This document shows, in pieces, positions 12,398-22,918 of a DNA stretch of 64,000 nt. A model generated the notes under the pieces. The model had not been told where the DNA came from. It made no database searches and saw nothing but the letters and a program-made list of their open reading frames with translations. This DNA comes from Petrosia ficiformis (lineage: Eukaryota; Porifera; Demospongiae; Haplosclerida; Petrosiidae). How positions within the stretch are numbered: the first letter of the stretch is position 1; every line of letters starts with the position of its first letter. The translations under genes and the position numbers were made by a program. Location: assembly GCA_947044365.1 (NCBI GenBank), contig OX345637.1, forward strand, positions 13,362,916 to 13,426,915. Reading direction: 5' to 3'.

Positions 12398-12586
12398 AAC
12401 ATTACACCAGATGAAAATGTAACCACTGCTGAAGATAGTATCACTGTACCTATTCAGGTACTGGGAGATGACGAGGGAAAAGTTACTGCTGTTGAAAACA
12501 TAAAGTGTGGTAGTAATATTATGGAAAAAGCCAAAAAATCACTATTATACCACCACAAAAATGTCAATAATGACTTATATAATTGA
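12398..12586 (+). pseudogene. Possible orphan terminal exon of a gene-1-like tail
   Basis: An acceptor (TTTGCAG) leads into an open frame starting NITPDENVTTAEDSITVPIQV and continuing to a stop at 12584-12586. An internal donor (CAG then GTACTG) also exists near 12457. The acidic tail style and the VPIQV...GDDEG text recall the last exon of gene 1 (VPGGDEESVTIQV). No partner exons were found, so a decayed duplicate is my best guess. Confidence 0.3.
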
Positions 12587-12684
12587 AACTACCGTTTCTG
12601 CTGGAGAACATGTTTGATGTATAGTTCTGATGCAAAAAAGAATTGTCAGGATTCTATGGAAGGTCCGTAAGCAAGGGTAATTTG

Positions 12685-12955
12685 TCAGTCATCTTCATTC
12701 CAAGGTTGACATCTATCATCATATGACGTATCCTTAATTGATTTTTGTGTCTTTGCCACTCTAAATTGTCTTCTTTTCACTATGTATGACAGAGGTTCTG
12801 TAAGGTTTATGACTGTGGCTGGCATCCACTTTCCTTTCCTCTCTATAGCTTCTTGCATATACTTTGTCTCCCACAACAAAATGGTGACAGGTACGTCCTG
12901 TGTTGACATTCTTTTTCTGCTGTTCTTGTTTATGTAAAACCTTTTGTCTCATGTT
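12685..12955 (-). pseudogene. Ty3/gypsy integrase C-terminal fragment
   Basis: Two overlapping minus-strand frames must be combined. One carries VVGDKVYARSY and the other GKWMPATVINLTEPLSYIV. This is the usual text after the gypsy integrase core (a VGD.VY.R motif, then a chromodomain-like P..V....GP.SY). A frameshift separates them. It is in the correct order and strand to be the 3' end of the same element as 14133-14483 and 16442-17002. Confidence 0.65.
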
Positions 12956-12982
12956 TGGTTAAACTCTAGTGAATAACATTGC

Positions 12983-13457
12983 ATGGTTCCTACTACACAG
13001 CATTGGACAGCAGTGAAATGTATTTTCAGATACTTAAAGGGAACTATTCATCTTGGTCTACTCTATGAGAGAAATGGCTTGAAGAAATTGATTGGTTATT
13101 CTGATGCTGAAAGGGGTGGTGACTCCAATGACCATAAACACTCTTCTGGTTATCTGTTCCTAGTGGGAGGAACAAGCAGACCTGTGTAGCATTATCTACA
13201 GCTGAGGCTGAATATATGGCATTAGCCAGTGCTGCTCAGGAGGCAGTGTGGATGAGACAACTCAGTAAGGATATGAAGACTGACATACGTGAACCCACAG
13301 TCATATTTGAAGACAATCAGTCTGCTATATGCGTGGCTAAAAATCCTCAGGTGCTGTTGAACAGAGAATATAATTGCACATATATTCACAAAGGGACTTA
13401 GTCAAGAAAAGTTTGTCAGGTTGCAAAGTATGTGTGGACTACGTTCAATCAATCAAC
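12983..13457 (+). pseudogene. Copia RNase H 3' fragment
   Basis: TAVKCIFRYLKGTIHLGLLY, IGYSDAE.GGD, HSSGYLFLVGGTS, then [19 protein letters not shown] and EDNQSAICVAKNPQ are standard text of the Copia pol C-terminus. A small deletion after GGTS shifts the frame, and the end is eroded. The purine-rich GAGAAGGAG directly after it is followed by an LTR starting TG, so this is the 3' end of a plus-strand Copia element whose 5' part is gone. Confidence 0.75.
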
Positions 13458-13478
13458 CTGTCTACAACTGAGAAGGAG

Positions 13479-13797
13479 TGTAGAAGATAAGACAGTTTTG
13501 ACAGGTTATTTAATTACTTATTTTTGTAGATGCATATATTTAGTATTACTTGACAGTTAATTATTATTAATAGGTGATTAATATCTGTGTTACCATGTGC
13601 TTGTTCTTAGATCTTTCTGGAACATTTTACTGAGTTTAGAACATTCTCATGTGTCTAAAAGTGTGATTCTGTTTATATCTTAGTCAGTTCACTTACTTGG
13701 TGACTCAGTCTGTTAGTTGGTTGTTTTTCAATCATATTGTCATCAATAACACTAGTAACACGCAAAGACCGTTGAGCAACTTTGCACTAATTTTGCA
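13479..13797 (+). mobile_element. LTR of the truncated Copia element
   Basis: It starts TGTAGAAG right after the polypurine tract GAGAAGGAG. It matches, in reverse complement, 23372-23573 joined to 25742-25854. The right border is set where that match fades, near TTTTGCA, and is approximate. Confidence 0.65.
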
Positions 13798-14132
13798 ATA
13801 GCCATTACTGGTACTTGTTGTGATTCTGAAAAGAGATATTTGATTGGCTGATGATCAGAAAAGATGGTAAATATTCTGTTAGAGTTTTATGGCAGCAAGT
13901 CGAATAACAAATAGTTTATTAGTTAATACAAATCGATTATATTGAAAGAAGATAGATAACTAACTTAGTCTAACTATACATAAATGAACTGATTCCTTTT
14001 ATAGAAGGATCTACAGAAACAACTAGAATGTTCTACAAAAACATGTGCATAAGAAGCTTCTAGAACAAATCATACAACAAAGGTATCAAAGCATATCACA
14101 CAAACACCTACAAACAATCTAGTTTTGAAGTG

Positions 14133-14483
14133 TTAATTCCAATATATTCGCCCGAAGAGGAACTTGTGAAACGTTTTACACCGAAAACAATAGCTAATCC
14201 CACTTTTTTCCACTTGACAGTACTTCTTCTCAGCTGTAGCTAACACGCAAGCTGTAGCTAACACGCAAGAGGCGATGGTTTTGTCACTGCCATCCTCCAT
14301 ACCGTGAGCTAACATTGCTCCTACTCCAAACGGTGAAGCGTCACACATTAAGATGATGTCTTTGGATGGATCGAAGTGGGTGAGTACCATGGAGGAGGTT
14401 AACAGTTCTTTTGCTTTACAAAAGGTGTTCTGTTCTACAGTGGACCAGGTGTATTCTGAGTCAACAATCTATAGAGGGGAGAA
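14133..14483 (-). pseudogene. Ty3/gypsy RNase H fragment
   Basis: The minus strand reads WSTVEQNTFCKAKELL, VLTHFDPSKDIILMCDASPF, GVGAMLAH, and ends ..CKTFHKFLFGR. This is the tether and RNase H start of gypsy pol; the DASP with Asp is the first catalytic position. Inside, ATACVLATA is a local duplication and the text beyond KKYCQVEK is disturbed. Confidence 0.75.
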
Positions 14484-15114
14484 AGAAGAGTAGATAAGTT
14501 TGATGTTATTAGGTACTGGTACCTTTGGAGCGCGATGCGCATATATATATGCTTAGCACTTTCAGTTTTTTAATGTTGTAATCTTACACCATCCTGTCAG
14601 AGAGGAAGTACCACACCTACTTATTAGATCACTAAATTTCACTGCAATGACTGGGTCTTGGATGTACCACACCCCAAATTACTGTAGATTACGAGAGTAT
14701 ACCAATGTGGTGGTGGCATGTCGGCATTCTATTGTCCAAAACGCCCACACTTTGTTTGATGTGGTCTATTGGTGCTTTGATTCAAGTGTCCGCCCTTTGA
14801 TGTTACTTTAAAGTTAGCTTGAGTACTTAAAAAAAAAGCGAAAGGAGAGTAGAACGAGATATTGATGTATTGTGTGATGTATAGACTTGGTTTCTAGCTG
14901 GTTCAAGCGAGAGAGAAAGGGATGTTGGGAAAACAAGTGACAAATAGCATTCGCTTGCAGACTTGAGTAGATGCTGTGCTTGCAGTAATTGGTAAGCAAG
15001 GTTGAGGTGACTGTTAGATTGCTCCAGTAGCTGGAGAAAGTTGCAAATTGCCTGTATTCAGTTGCAAAGAAGGTTTTGATTTTAATGAGATGCTGAGCCA
15101 CACCTCTCAATCAG

Positions 15115-15732
15115 TAGTCTCGCGTAGCCAGACCCAACCTACTACGAAGGAAGGGTCTGGTCAACCCACTGTACTAGCGTTCGTCAAGAGCTTCTTAGAA
15201 GTTTAGTGAGTGTCAAACCACACACCCACTAATGATAATTATATTCATAATCAGACGCGTGGATATGTGATAAAATGATAGCACTATCGCTGAAAGTGAT
15301 GGGTCTAAGCCTCGGCCTATACTCGGTCTAAGCAAACTAAAAGACAAGCAAGAAGAAGCTATTTTAGCCTTCCTCTCAGGAAGAGATGTCTTTGTATCTC
15401 TGTCAACTGGCTATGGCAAATCTATAATATACGGAGTTTTGCCTCTAGTTTTTGATCATTACAAAGGTATAATATGATATTATTATAATCAAACCTGCCT
15501 TCAACTCTTCTTTTATTTTTTGCTGTCCCTGTGCTGACATCAGTTCGACACAGAAAACAAATATCACCTTATATTCACGTGGCTTACATAAACATTATTA
15601 TAATGAATATCATTAGCGGTTTGGCACCCACTAAATTCACCAAAAATCTGGTGAAACTCTTGACGAACGCTAGTACAGTGGGTTGACCAGACCCTTCCTT
15701 CGTAGTAGGTTGGGTTTGGCTACGCGAGACTA
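15115..15732. mobile_element. 618-bp TIR element with 10-bp target duplication (MULE-like)
   Basis: Terminal repeats of 76 bp (15115-15190 and 15657-15732, one or two mismatches) begin TAGTCTCGCGTAGCCA. The flanks carry the direct repeat TCTCAATCAG at 15105-15114 and 15733-15742. The R4 copy at 18.2-18.8 kb has the uninterrupted site (TCGCAATCAG then TATATT), so both ends are fixed by a paralogous empty site. A 9-11 bp duplication with long TIRs fits Mutator-like elements (inference). Inside is a RecQ-type helicase exon. Confidence 0.85.
15274..15466 (+). CDS. RecQ-family helicase exon carried by the TIR element
   Basis: An open stretch with no upstream in-frame ATG reads LKDKQEEAILAFLSGRD, then VFVSLSTGYGKS, then IIYGVLPLVFDHYK, and ends at a good donor (AAAG before GTATAA) in phase 1. 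The Q/K-rich start followed by STGYGKS is the motif 0 plus Walker A layout of RecQ-type DEAD/DEAH helicases; the G-x-G-K-S phosphate loop is intact. Only the N-terminal ATP-binding start is present; motifs Ia to VI are absent, so it cannot be a working helicase alone. It is either captured host sequence or the remnant of a transposon-encoded helicase. Confidence 0.7.
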
Positions 15733-15849
15733 TCTCAATCAGTATAATATACATCCATGGTAGGTGTGGTTGGAATTATTATTAAAATTAGTTCATTATT
15801 GTTTTTCAAAAGCTCCCGGGTTACGAAACTGTAAGTCGTAACTTTCCCT

Positions 15850-16050
15850 TAATTAAACGCGGCGCGCATATATATATGCGTATAACATTTAGCGACTTCA
15901 AACAACCCTTAGAACTGTTTCAAACCTTCCATACACCTGTATCTGTCTTATAACTAAGTACCTACCAAGTTTAAACTACCATATTTTTTCCATGAAAGAC
16001 TGTGAGCAGACAGACTCGACGAAGGAGACGGTCGATGCCCAACTTTTTAG
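15850..16050 (-). repeat. Fragment of the TACCGTATAGCGGG element, inverted
   Basis: It matches 27190-27420 in reverse complement: GCGACTTCAAACAACCCTTA, CTTATAACTAAGTACCTACC, CATGAAAGACTGTGAGCAGA, CAGACTCGACG.A.GAGACGG. The terminal repeats of that family are missing here. Confidence 0.65.
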
Positions 16051-16441
16051 AAATGAACGCTTGTCCTGACTTACCTGCTGGGAATAGCTAGCTATAACAT
16101 ACACTGTAGCTGGAGGAGACATCTATCTTCTGTAGATGCACTTCATTTGGGGCGTGCATACAACTGTGTAGATAAAAAAGCAAAATCTCGAGCAACAACA
16201 AAAACGGTAAAAATCACGAAGGAATTGAGAGGAAGCATCTGATAATGTTGTGGTTTTGTTAATCAAAACTTCCTGTTCTATGAATAGATTTCATTTACAA
16301 TACGGAACTAATAAAGCTTATGAATAAGTCAGTATTACACCATCCGCGTTTTGTGCATAGTAACATTAATAAACTAACGCGTTCAAAGGGTTTAAAAGGC
16401 TTTGATTTTTGATGGTGAGGGGTGTAGACAGGCTGAATCTA

Positions 16442-17002
16442 TTATGTGACCTTGGTATTCAATGGATTTCGTTGCAAATGATGGATGGTGAGGCCAGCAG
16501 TTTTCAAACAGTTTAGTACTTGATTGAGGTTTGCTAGGCGGTCTTGTTCATCAGCTTCTATTATGAGTATATCATTGAGGTATGCACAACACAAGGCAAC
16601 CCTTGTAAAATACAAATATTGATGGAGCAGTTGATACTCCGAAAGGTATATGTAGTTGTTCATAATGAAATAGTCCTTTATGTGTATTGATGACTGTGTA
16701 CTTTTTGATTCTTCGTCCAGGGGGATATGTTGATAAGCACTTGTCAGATCCAATTTTGAAAATACAACTCCACCTCCTCATGCAGGAAACAGATATTCTA
16801 ATCTTGGTGGCTTGTAAACGTCTTTTTGTGTGTACTTATTAACAGTTATTTTGTACTCTTCACACAGGCAAATATTTCCATTGGCTTTCGGTTCCATTTT
16901 AAAGAGCATAATAAGAAATTCACTTTGTCTGCTGTGAAAGTCCTCACTTATGAAGGTTTCTTGAGAGTATGACTTGAACGATGGAGAAAGAATATCAGCC
17001 AT
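16442..17002 (-). pseudogene. Ty3/gypsy reverse transcriptase fragment
   Basis: The minus strand reads PKANGNICLCEEYKITVNKY, then DLTSAYQHIPLDEESK, then THKGLFHYEQLHIPFGVSTA, then CCAYLNDILIIEADEQDRL. These are RT motifs A to D in order, but spread over three frames. The catalytic YxDD box reads YLND, so one Asp is replaced by Asn. It lies upstream (on the minus strand) of the RNase H and integrase pieces at 14.1-14.5 and 12.7-12.95 kb, so all three are parts of one element opened by later insertions. Confidence 0.8.
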
Positions 17003-17696
17003 GTTAGAGATAAATTAGAAGACCACTATAGAGGAGTTTATTAATCATTTTGTAGGAGAATCAGTTACGTCATCAGGAAGAAAACAGCAATTCAGAATCA
17101 GATGGCAGCATCAGCAGTGATTATAAATAATATGTAGTATATAGTATAGACCTTTTGCAGCTGACGTCAGAAGGTTGGATTTTCCAGATATTTACCATAT
17201 TTTGAGTTTCTTTATATGAGTGACAATAGAATGAATATTGTATTATTATAATTGTTTACACAGTACCTACTTATAAGCCACTTATTTTCGAGTATCTTGT
17301 AAATTCCTTGTGGTCTTAGGTATTCCTGTGCATGGTGTTTAATGGTACAATTCGTATTCGACTTATAACCGCAAACGTTCGAAACTCCTGAACGGCCTAA
17401 TTGTAAAATACGACTATGGATTCACGGACTACGGACTCGCTATTAATTTTAATTAATAAAACAATTAATTATACCGCACGTGTACTGAGCTGAAACAGGT
17501 TCGAAATGGAGATGGAATCCAATGATCTAATGTGCTGCGTGTATCAGCATCGACTTAACGTGTGATTCCAACTCCAATTCCAGTGATGCTTATGAAGGTG
17601 AAGAGCCAGAGGTTATAGAATTAAGTGATGTTGAGCCATCAGGGAAAGAAAAGTGAGTGAATGATAGTTGAGGATATATTCGAGTTTTAATACTCG
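17003..17696. other. No gene seen
   Basis: Unique-looking sequence without supported exons. It may include the remaining 5' part of the decayed gypsy element. Confidence 0.4.
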
Positions 17697-18156
17697 CTGT
17701 ATCAGAGAGTACGGTAGTACTCTCTATGTAGGGATGGCACGGAAAAAAAATGGCTGCCCATACACATTTCAATTGCAAGTGATGACCTGAAATCTCTGGT
17801 AATATTATACAGATAGGTTTTAATACACACATACCTATTCATATCTAGTGTTTTTATGACTACCAACATCTTCTAGATGGCCAAAGGTTGTCGTTAAGGT
17901 AGAGAATCGGCGAGTGGTAAAACTGGCAAAATCTTCATCATAATATTAATATATTTCAGACAAATCATTTTTTTGTTTGTTGAAATATCACAATGATTCT
18001 AGCACCATTCCAGTCGCATTCATAGTAAAATTCTGGTCTACAAGTATCGAGATGATATCTACAGATACTATGAAAGAAGACAGTCTCAACGACTACAAAG
18101 AGAATTAGACGCCATTTTCCTAAGTGGAATTTAATTACGCATGCGCATTCGTGTAC
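17697..18156. repeat. Composite repeat R3, copy 2, 5' part
   Basis: It begins with the palindromic tag AGAGAGTACGGTAGTACTCT and ATGTAGGGAT. It continues through CAATTGCAAGTGATG, TATCTAGTGTTTTTATGAC, TCGTTAAGGTAGAGAA and CAGATACTATGAAAGAAGA to ACGCATGCGCATTCGTGTAC, where R4 is inserted. Confidence 0.75.
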
Positions 18157-18792
18157 CACTTTCAGTTTTTTAGTGTTGTAAAATTACACCATCCTGTCAG
18201 AGAGGAAGTACCACACCTACCTATTAGATCACTAAATTTCACTGCAATGACTGGGTCTTGGATGTACCACACCCCAAATTACTGTAGATTACGAGAGGAT
18301 ACCAATGTGGTGGCGGCATGTCGGCATTCTATTGTCCAAAACGCCCACGCTTTGTTTGATGTGGTCTATCGGTGCTTTGATTCAAGTGTCCGCCCTTTGA
18401 TGTTACTTTGAAGTGAAAGGAGAGTAGAACGGGATGTTGATGTATTGCGTGATGTATAGACTTGGTTTCTAGCTGGTTCTAGCGAGAGAGAAAGGGATGT
18501 TGGGAGAATAAGTGACAAATAGCGTTCGCTTGCAGACTTGAGTAGATGCTGTGCTTGCAGTAATTGGTAAGCAAGGTTGAGGTGACTGTTAGATTGCTCC
18601 AGTAGTTGGAGAAAGTTGCAAATTGCCTGTATTCTGTTGCAAAGAAGGTTTTTATTTTTAATGAGATGCTGAGCCACACCTCGCAATCAGTATATTAATA
18701 TATATTACATCCATGGTAGGTGTGGTTGGAATTATTATTAAAATTAGTTCATTATTTTTTTCAAAAGCCCCCGGGTTACGAAACTGTAAGTG
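18157..18792. mobile_element. TIR element R4, copy 2
   Basis: A 636-bp element with 12-bp inverted ends (CACTTTCAGTTT and complement of AAACTGTAAGTG, one mismatch). It is flanked by GTAC on both sides (18153-18156, 18793-18796). It is inserted into R3: other R3 copies run through this point uninterrupted. It supplies the empty site for the RecQ-bearing element in copy 1. Confidence 0.75.
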
Positions 18793-18796
18793 GTAC

Positions 18797-19170
18797 TCAG
18801 AACTGAAAAGGTAGAAGTGTTTGTTGCTCGTAATAACATTTGTGAGAAAATACATTCCTATAATAATGAATATAATTATTAATATTAAAGCCATTGTATA
18901 ATAATATTGTATACTATGATAAGCATTGGAATACTGAATAATGGTTGACACAGTGACTGACACTACTTCTTGTAGGATGGCAGACAGTGCTGTAAGTGAA
19001 ATAGAGAATATACATCATCTGTAAGTGAAAGAGAATGATAATCAATACATAAATACGACTTTTATTGATGAACAAATTTTAATGCATTTATTTTTGTATG
19101 ATTCCATAATGATATATAGTATTTCTGTAATCTACAAACAATATTCACACCATTCAGGGAAAAAACAATG
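18797..19170. repeat. Composite repeat R3, copy 2, 3' part
   Basis: It resumes R3 after the R4 insertion with AGGTAGAAGTGTTTGTTG. It passes GGTTGACACAGTGACTGACA and GTAGGATGGCAGACAGTGCT and ends at the MITE. Confidence 0.7.
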
Positions 19171-19477
19171 GAAACAAGAATAATAAAAAACATTTTCAAT
19201 AAAAATGAAAGAAGATGTAGGGATGTCAAAACCCCAAAAGCACGCAAAAAAGGTTGGGAAGCTAACATAGAACCCAAAATCACTTCCATATAACCCTACA
19301 TAAGTACAGCAGCTCCTTGTATTGTGTTTTATAGCACTGTAAGTACTTATGTAGGGTTATATGGAAGTGATTTTGGGTCCTATGTTAGCTTCCCAACCTT
19401 GTTTGCATGCTTTTGGGGTTTTGACATCCCTACATCTTCTTTCATTTTTATTGAAAATGTTTTTTATTATTCTTGTT
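19171..19477. mobile_element. MITE family M, copy C
   Basis: Nearly complete hairpin. The left arm has GAAACAAGAATAATAAAAAA, GAAGATGTAGGGATGTC and AAGCTAACATAGAACCC; the right arm is the inverse, ending TTATTATTCTTGTTC. The loop is about 30 bases of TGTATTGTGTTTTATAGC. Confidence 0.85.
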
Positions 19478-19489
19478 CTATAAGTTATA

Positions 19490-19603
19490 GTTATAAAATG
19501 CGCGTGCGGTTTATAACAGAATTCTAAGCCCTAGCAACGAGGGCGGTACGCCCGAGTGCGCGGGCTTAGAATTCTGTTATAAACCGCACGCGCATTTTAT
19601 AAC
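19490..19603. repeat. Perfect 42-bp inverted repeat with GC-rich centre
   Basis: The arms 19490-19531 and 19562-19603 are exact complements (outer end GTTATAAAATGCGCGTGCGG). The 30-base centre reads TAGCAACGAGGGCGG and TACGCCCGAGTGCGC, itself partly palindromic. It starts 12 bases after MITE copy C. Other hairpins with GC-rich centres occur at 26765, 39387 and 46456. Confidence 0.9.
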
Positions 19604-19624
19604 TGTTTTCTAGCCAACCACTTC

Positions 19625-19875
19625 AATTCAAACACTCGCCTTGCTACCTTCCAGCAACTAACGAAGGATAATGTTGATATGTATGGCGTTCTTAGAAGTT
19701 CTTCTATACAGTCAAACAAGTTAAAAGTCTGTACTGTTAAAAATACGGAAGTTATGAAGCTTAGCCAGAGTGTGGGCGTAGCCCGGGACGTTTCATACAC
19801 TCGCCTTGCTGTTCTTCTGCAACTAACGAAGCGTGAATTACACATCTGTAGCTTTCTTAACACTTCAACTCACCA
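19625..19875 (+). repeat. Imperfect direct repeat pair
   Basis: CACTCGCCTTGCT followed a few bases later by GCAACTAACGAAG occurs at about 19634 and again at about 19799, spacing near 165. No gene product is apparent. Confidence 0.5.
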
Positions 19876-20229
19876 GTAAAAGAAATTACAATCTTGAATC
19901 TTGTAAAATGCAAGAGATATCGTCGCTTATCGAGCTAAGAACAGTTGTTTCTGCAACGCCCCGCCCACACAATTTTCTAATTTACGCATGCGCTATACTA
20001 TTACCTTGGTTACAGCGTCTGCGAAACTGGGAAGTTATAAACCGGTCTATAACTTCCTTATAGTTGAAATATAACACATAGCAACAACATAGTAACAGGC
20101 TAGAAATACAATTTAATACCTGCAAACAACTAATGATCAGTGTAATCTTGAGATGAGGTCAGATACTTTTGAAGTGGAAGATTTAAGTGAAAGTGAAGAT
20201 GCAAAGTAATTAATAAAAAAAAAATCAAA

Positions 20230-20285
20230 GATGTATATATATATATAATTATATATATATATATATATATAATTATATATATTAT
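20230..20285. repeat. (TA)n microsatellite
   Basis: An almost pure TATATA tract with two AATT interruptions. Confidence 0.9.
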
Positions 20286-20344
20286 TATTTAGATATTATA
20301 TATAATTATGGCTGTGAATAATGGAGTATCAGTTTTTTTTGTAA

Positions 20345-21060
20345 TTGAATACTAGGAAAATGAAATATTATTGTGGATTTCTTACATTACCATTTTTTGC
20401 TACTCCAAAGGAAGGGTACAGCAAGAAACAAATAGTACGAATACTATTTCACTCCCAGTTTGACTCTCGTTACTTGTGCACTGATCACCAGACACTTGTT
20501 CAAAACAACGCAGCTTTTGTTATTGATCTGTTCCATTTGAAATCTTTAATGATACAACAGGACACACCTCAAATTTTGCCTGGCCATTTGCTGACAATTC
20601 TGATTAAACAACTGCTGTTCAGAGACTTGACCAATTGTATCCTGCTTGCAATAGCATTAGCAGATATCCTGCTTGTTTTTCATTCAACAGTAGTGCCAGC
20701 CTGCCTTTCTTTAAGCTTTTAAATAGCTGCATCAAAGTATGTGCCGGTTGTAGAGGATCACACATGAAGGGAGCAAATTGCCAACTGTAACCATCACCAA
20801 ACAACCTGTGCATTGGTAGTAAAAAAAAAATTTCCTTTCTTAACCCAAAAACTGGGTTAGAGTTTACCAAGGAAGGCAACTTTTACTACCACTTGACCAA
20901 AGCCTGCATTCTGAAGAAGCACCCCAATTTCTCTCCTTCCCAGATTACTTGTCCAAATGATGTCAAACTGGATGCAGCTCAAAAAACTTATTGCAATGTA
21001 CTTTTGGTTTCACTATGTAATTTCCTTGAGCTTCTTTGCTCACAAACTGAATTGATTTTA
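20345..21060 (+). pseudogene. Decayed protein-like tract, unassigned
   Basis: The plus strand reads protein-like text in several frames: TPKEGYSKKQIVRILFHSQF and NNAAFVIDLFHLKSLM near 20400-20550, then EGNFYYHLTKACILKKHP and SPSQITCPNDVKLDAAQKTY near 20870-20990. Stops and frame changes separate them. The mixture looks like an old copy of a repeat-encoded gene. I cannot name the family; the first and second parts may even come from different sources. Confidence 0.35.
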
Positions 21061-22316
21061 ATGGGTGTGGTCAGCGAAAAATAATAAAATTAATGGGCGT
21101 GGTTTTGAAATAATGTGGTGCAAAACATTAATAGTTCGCGAGTTACATCAGGCGTGCATACCATACCACCTCTTGGTTACACCTTTTTGTCTCGCTGTGC
21201 AGAAATGAATGCATTAGGGTGTGGCTACGCCGGACTAGGAGAAAGAAGCGAATAGTTTACAGGTGAGTGTGTATCTATATGTAACCTATTCTACAATTTA
21301 TTATTATAATAATAATTAAACCACGACACGAATAATTCCTTTTGATGTTTAACGCTATAATGAGGGATCCAAATAGTATAGCAAATAAATCTTAAAATTT
21401 ACACACCTTGGTTGTACTCACTTTCACAGCTCCAGGCGATATATTCCAGCCAAGAATTGTGAAGATATAAATACTACTGTATCAGAATATTCAACAACTT
21501 TTGTTGAATATGTTTATAATCGATAATATGTTTATAATTGATAATATGTGAACCGTTTGTACATATGAAATAACAATAAACTCAGTGGGTGTTCCAATAT
21601 GAATATGGTTTTTAGAAGTTGTACACTGATTTTACTATATTCATGGATTTCAAACCCAGGGCTTTTTTTGTATGAAATGGTAGGGTAGACTGAATGTCTT
21701 TGTAGCGAAGAAGGGTGACTATTCCTTACATTATTTTTTGAAGAGTTGTTATTTGAGCCTTATGATCATGGCAGAAATTAACTTTATTTATACTGCAAAA
21801 AAGAGTTCGGTTATTTCAAACAAACAGTTAGTTACTTCAAGTGCATACAGACCTAATGATATACATTACTGGTGTATCGAGATGTTGAAAGGTAAGCCAA
21901 TTTTCATTTACAATTTTTGGTTGAAATGTTGTTAATAATGACTAAGTAAATTGATAGTGATGTCAGTTAATTATGTAAACTTAAAGTGGGGATGTGTACT
22001 GACATGTAAACTGTGAATCATGATTAATTTACTTGTCATTGTGAACAACATTCAACACCAAACGTTAAACTAACTGAATTCATGTAGCAGTAATGTATAT
22101 TTGAAATGCAATACTGTTTTTGTAATGATAATAAAGCTAATATTTCCTGTGTTCATAAAGCGCAAATAACAATTCCCCAGAATACTACAATATGTATCTA
22201 CATATATATATATATACCACATTACTGATAACTACATAACTAGAATATAATATAATTCTAATAAACATTTATTATATTATAGTTATATGCAATTGTAATA
22301 CATCAATACTTTTATA
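21061..22316. other. Mostly non-coding; one weak exon candidate
   Basis: A possible exon at about 21768-21891 starts with ATGGCAGAAATTAAC and ends at a donor (GAAAG before GTAAGC). It has no recognisable domain and no partners. The rest is AT-rich, including a short TATATA run near 22203. Confidence 0.35.
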
Positions 22317-22508
22317 CACAAGAATAATAAAAAAACATTTCCAATTAAATGAAAGGAGATGTAGGGATGTCAAAACACAAAATGCATGCAAACAAGGTTA
22401 TGTGGGACCCAAAATTAAACAAACCACTTCCATATAACTCTACATAAGTACTTATAAAGCAAAATACAAAGAGCTACACTTATGTAGGGTTATATGGAAG
22501 TAGTTTAA
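22317..22508. mobile_element. MITE family M, copy D (3' truncated)
   Basis: The left arm is complete (ACAAGAATAATAAAAAAAC, GAGATGTAGGGATGTC, CCACTTCCATATAACTC) and the loop is present. The right arm breaks off after TTATATGGAAGTAGTTT. Confidence 0.8.
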
Positions 22509-22838
22509 ATCACTTGGTATTTGGGGTTAAGAGTGCCAGTGTTGTTTCTGAGGATTTTATATAACACTGATTACATTGAAGCGGTTTAGGTACTTCCGCA
22601 CACAGACATGCCTTGCAAAATAATTATAATAATTTAAATTGCATTATTGATTAATGGTTAAGATTGCAAATTGAAGACTGAATTTGTACATTGCATGCAC
22701 CCTTGCTTCACCTCAACCAACCAGGCCCCTTCTCTGTTTTACATAATGTGGTACTGTTGATGCGTACATAATCATAAGTAATATATAATCATGCTTGTTT
22801 GTCTAAAATATAGTGCATGTGTGGTAGGTGAGCACTCA

Positions 22839-22918
22839 ATGGATCTTCTACTTCCACTGTTGGCTTTTTTAAGTGTTGAGTTTACTATTACCTTCTCAGA
22901 GGAACTAAGTGAGTGCAA
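22839..22918 (+). CDS. Candidate signal-peptide exon (possible first exon of gene 2)
   Basis: ATG at 22839 opens a short frame, MDLLLPLLAFLSVEFTITFS, which has the hydrophobic core of a secretory signal. It ends at a GTGAGT donor after 22918 in phase 1. The first recognised exon of gene 2 (34311, Ig domain) also begins in phase 1 on the same strand, so the two could be joined over an 11.4-kb intron filled with transposons. No exon lies between them that I can see. The link is a guess; it could equally be a stray exon of a lost paralogue. Confidence 0.35.

Larger units (their letters stand above)
14557..15836. mobile_element. TIR element R4, copy 1, interrupted by a second element
   Basis: The outer ends CACTTTCAGTTT (14557) and the complement CACTTACAGTTT (15836) match copy 2 at 18157-18792. 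Landmarks inside: GTACCACACCTAC, TGGGTCTTGGATGTACC, TTGTCCAAAACGCCCAC, CTGTGCTTGCAGTAATTGG. The 15115-15732 element and its duplication split this copy. Without it the length is about 650 bp, close to the 636 bp of copy 2. No protein is seen, so it is non-autonomous. Confidence 0.75.
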
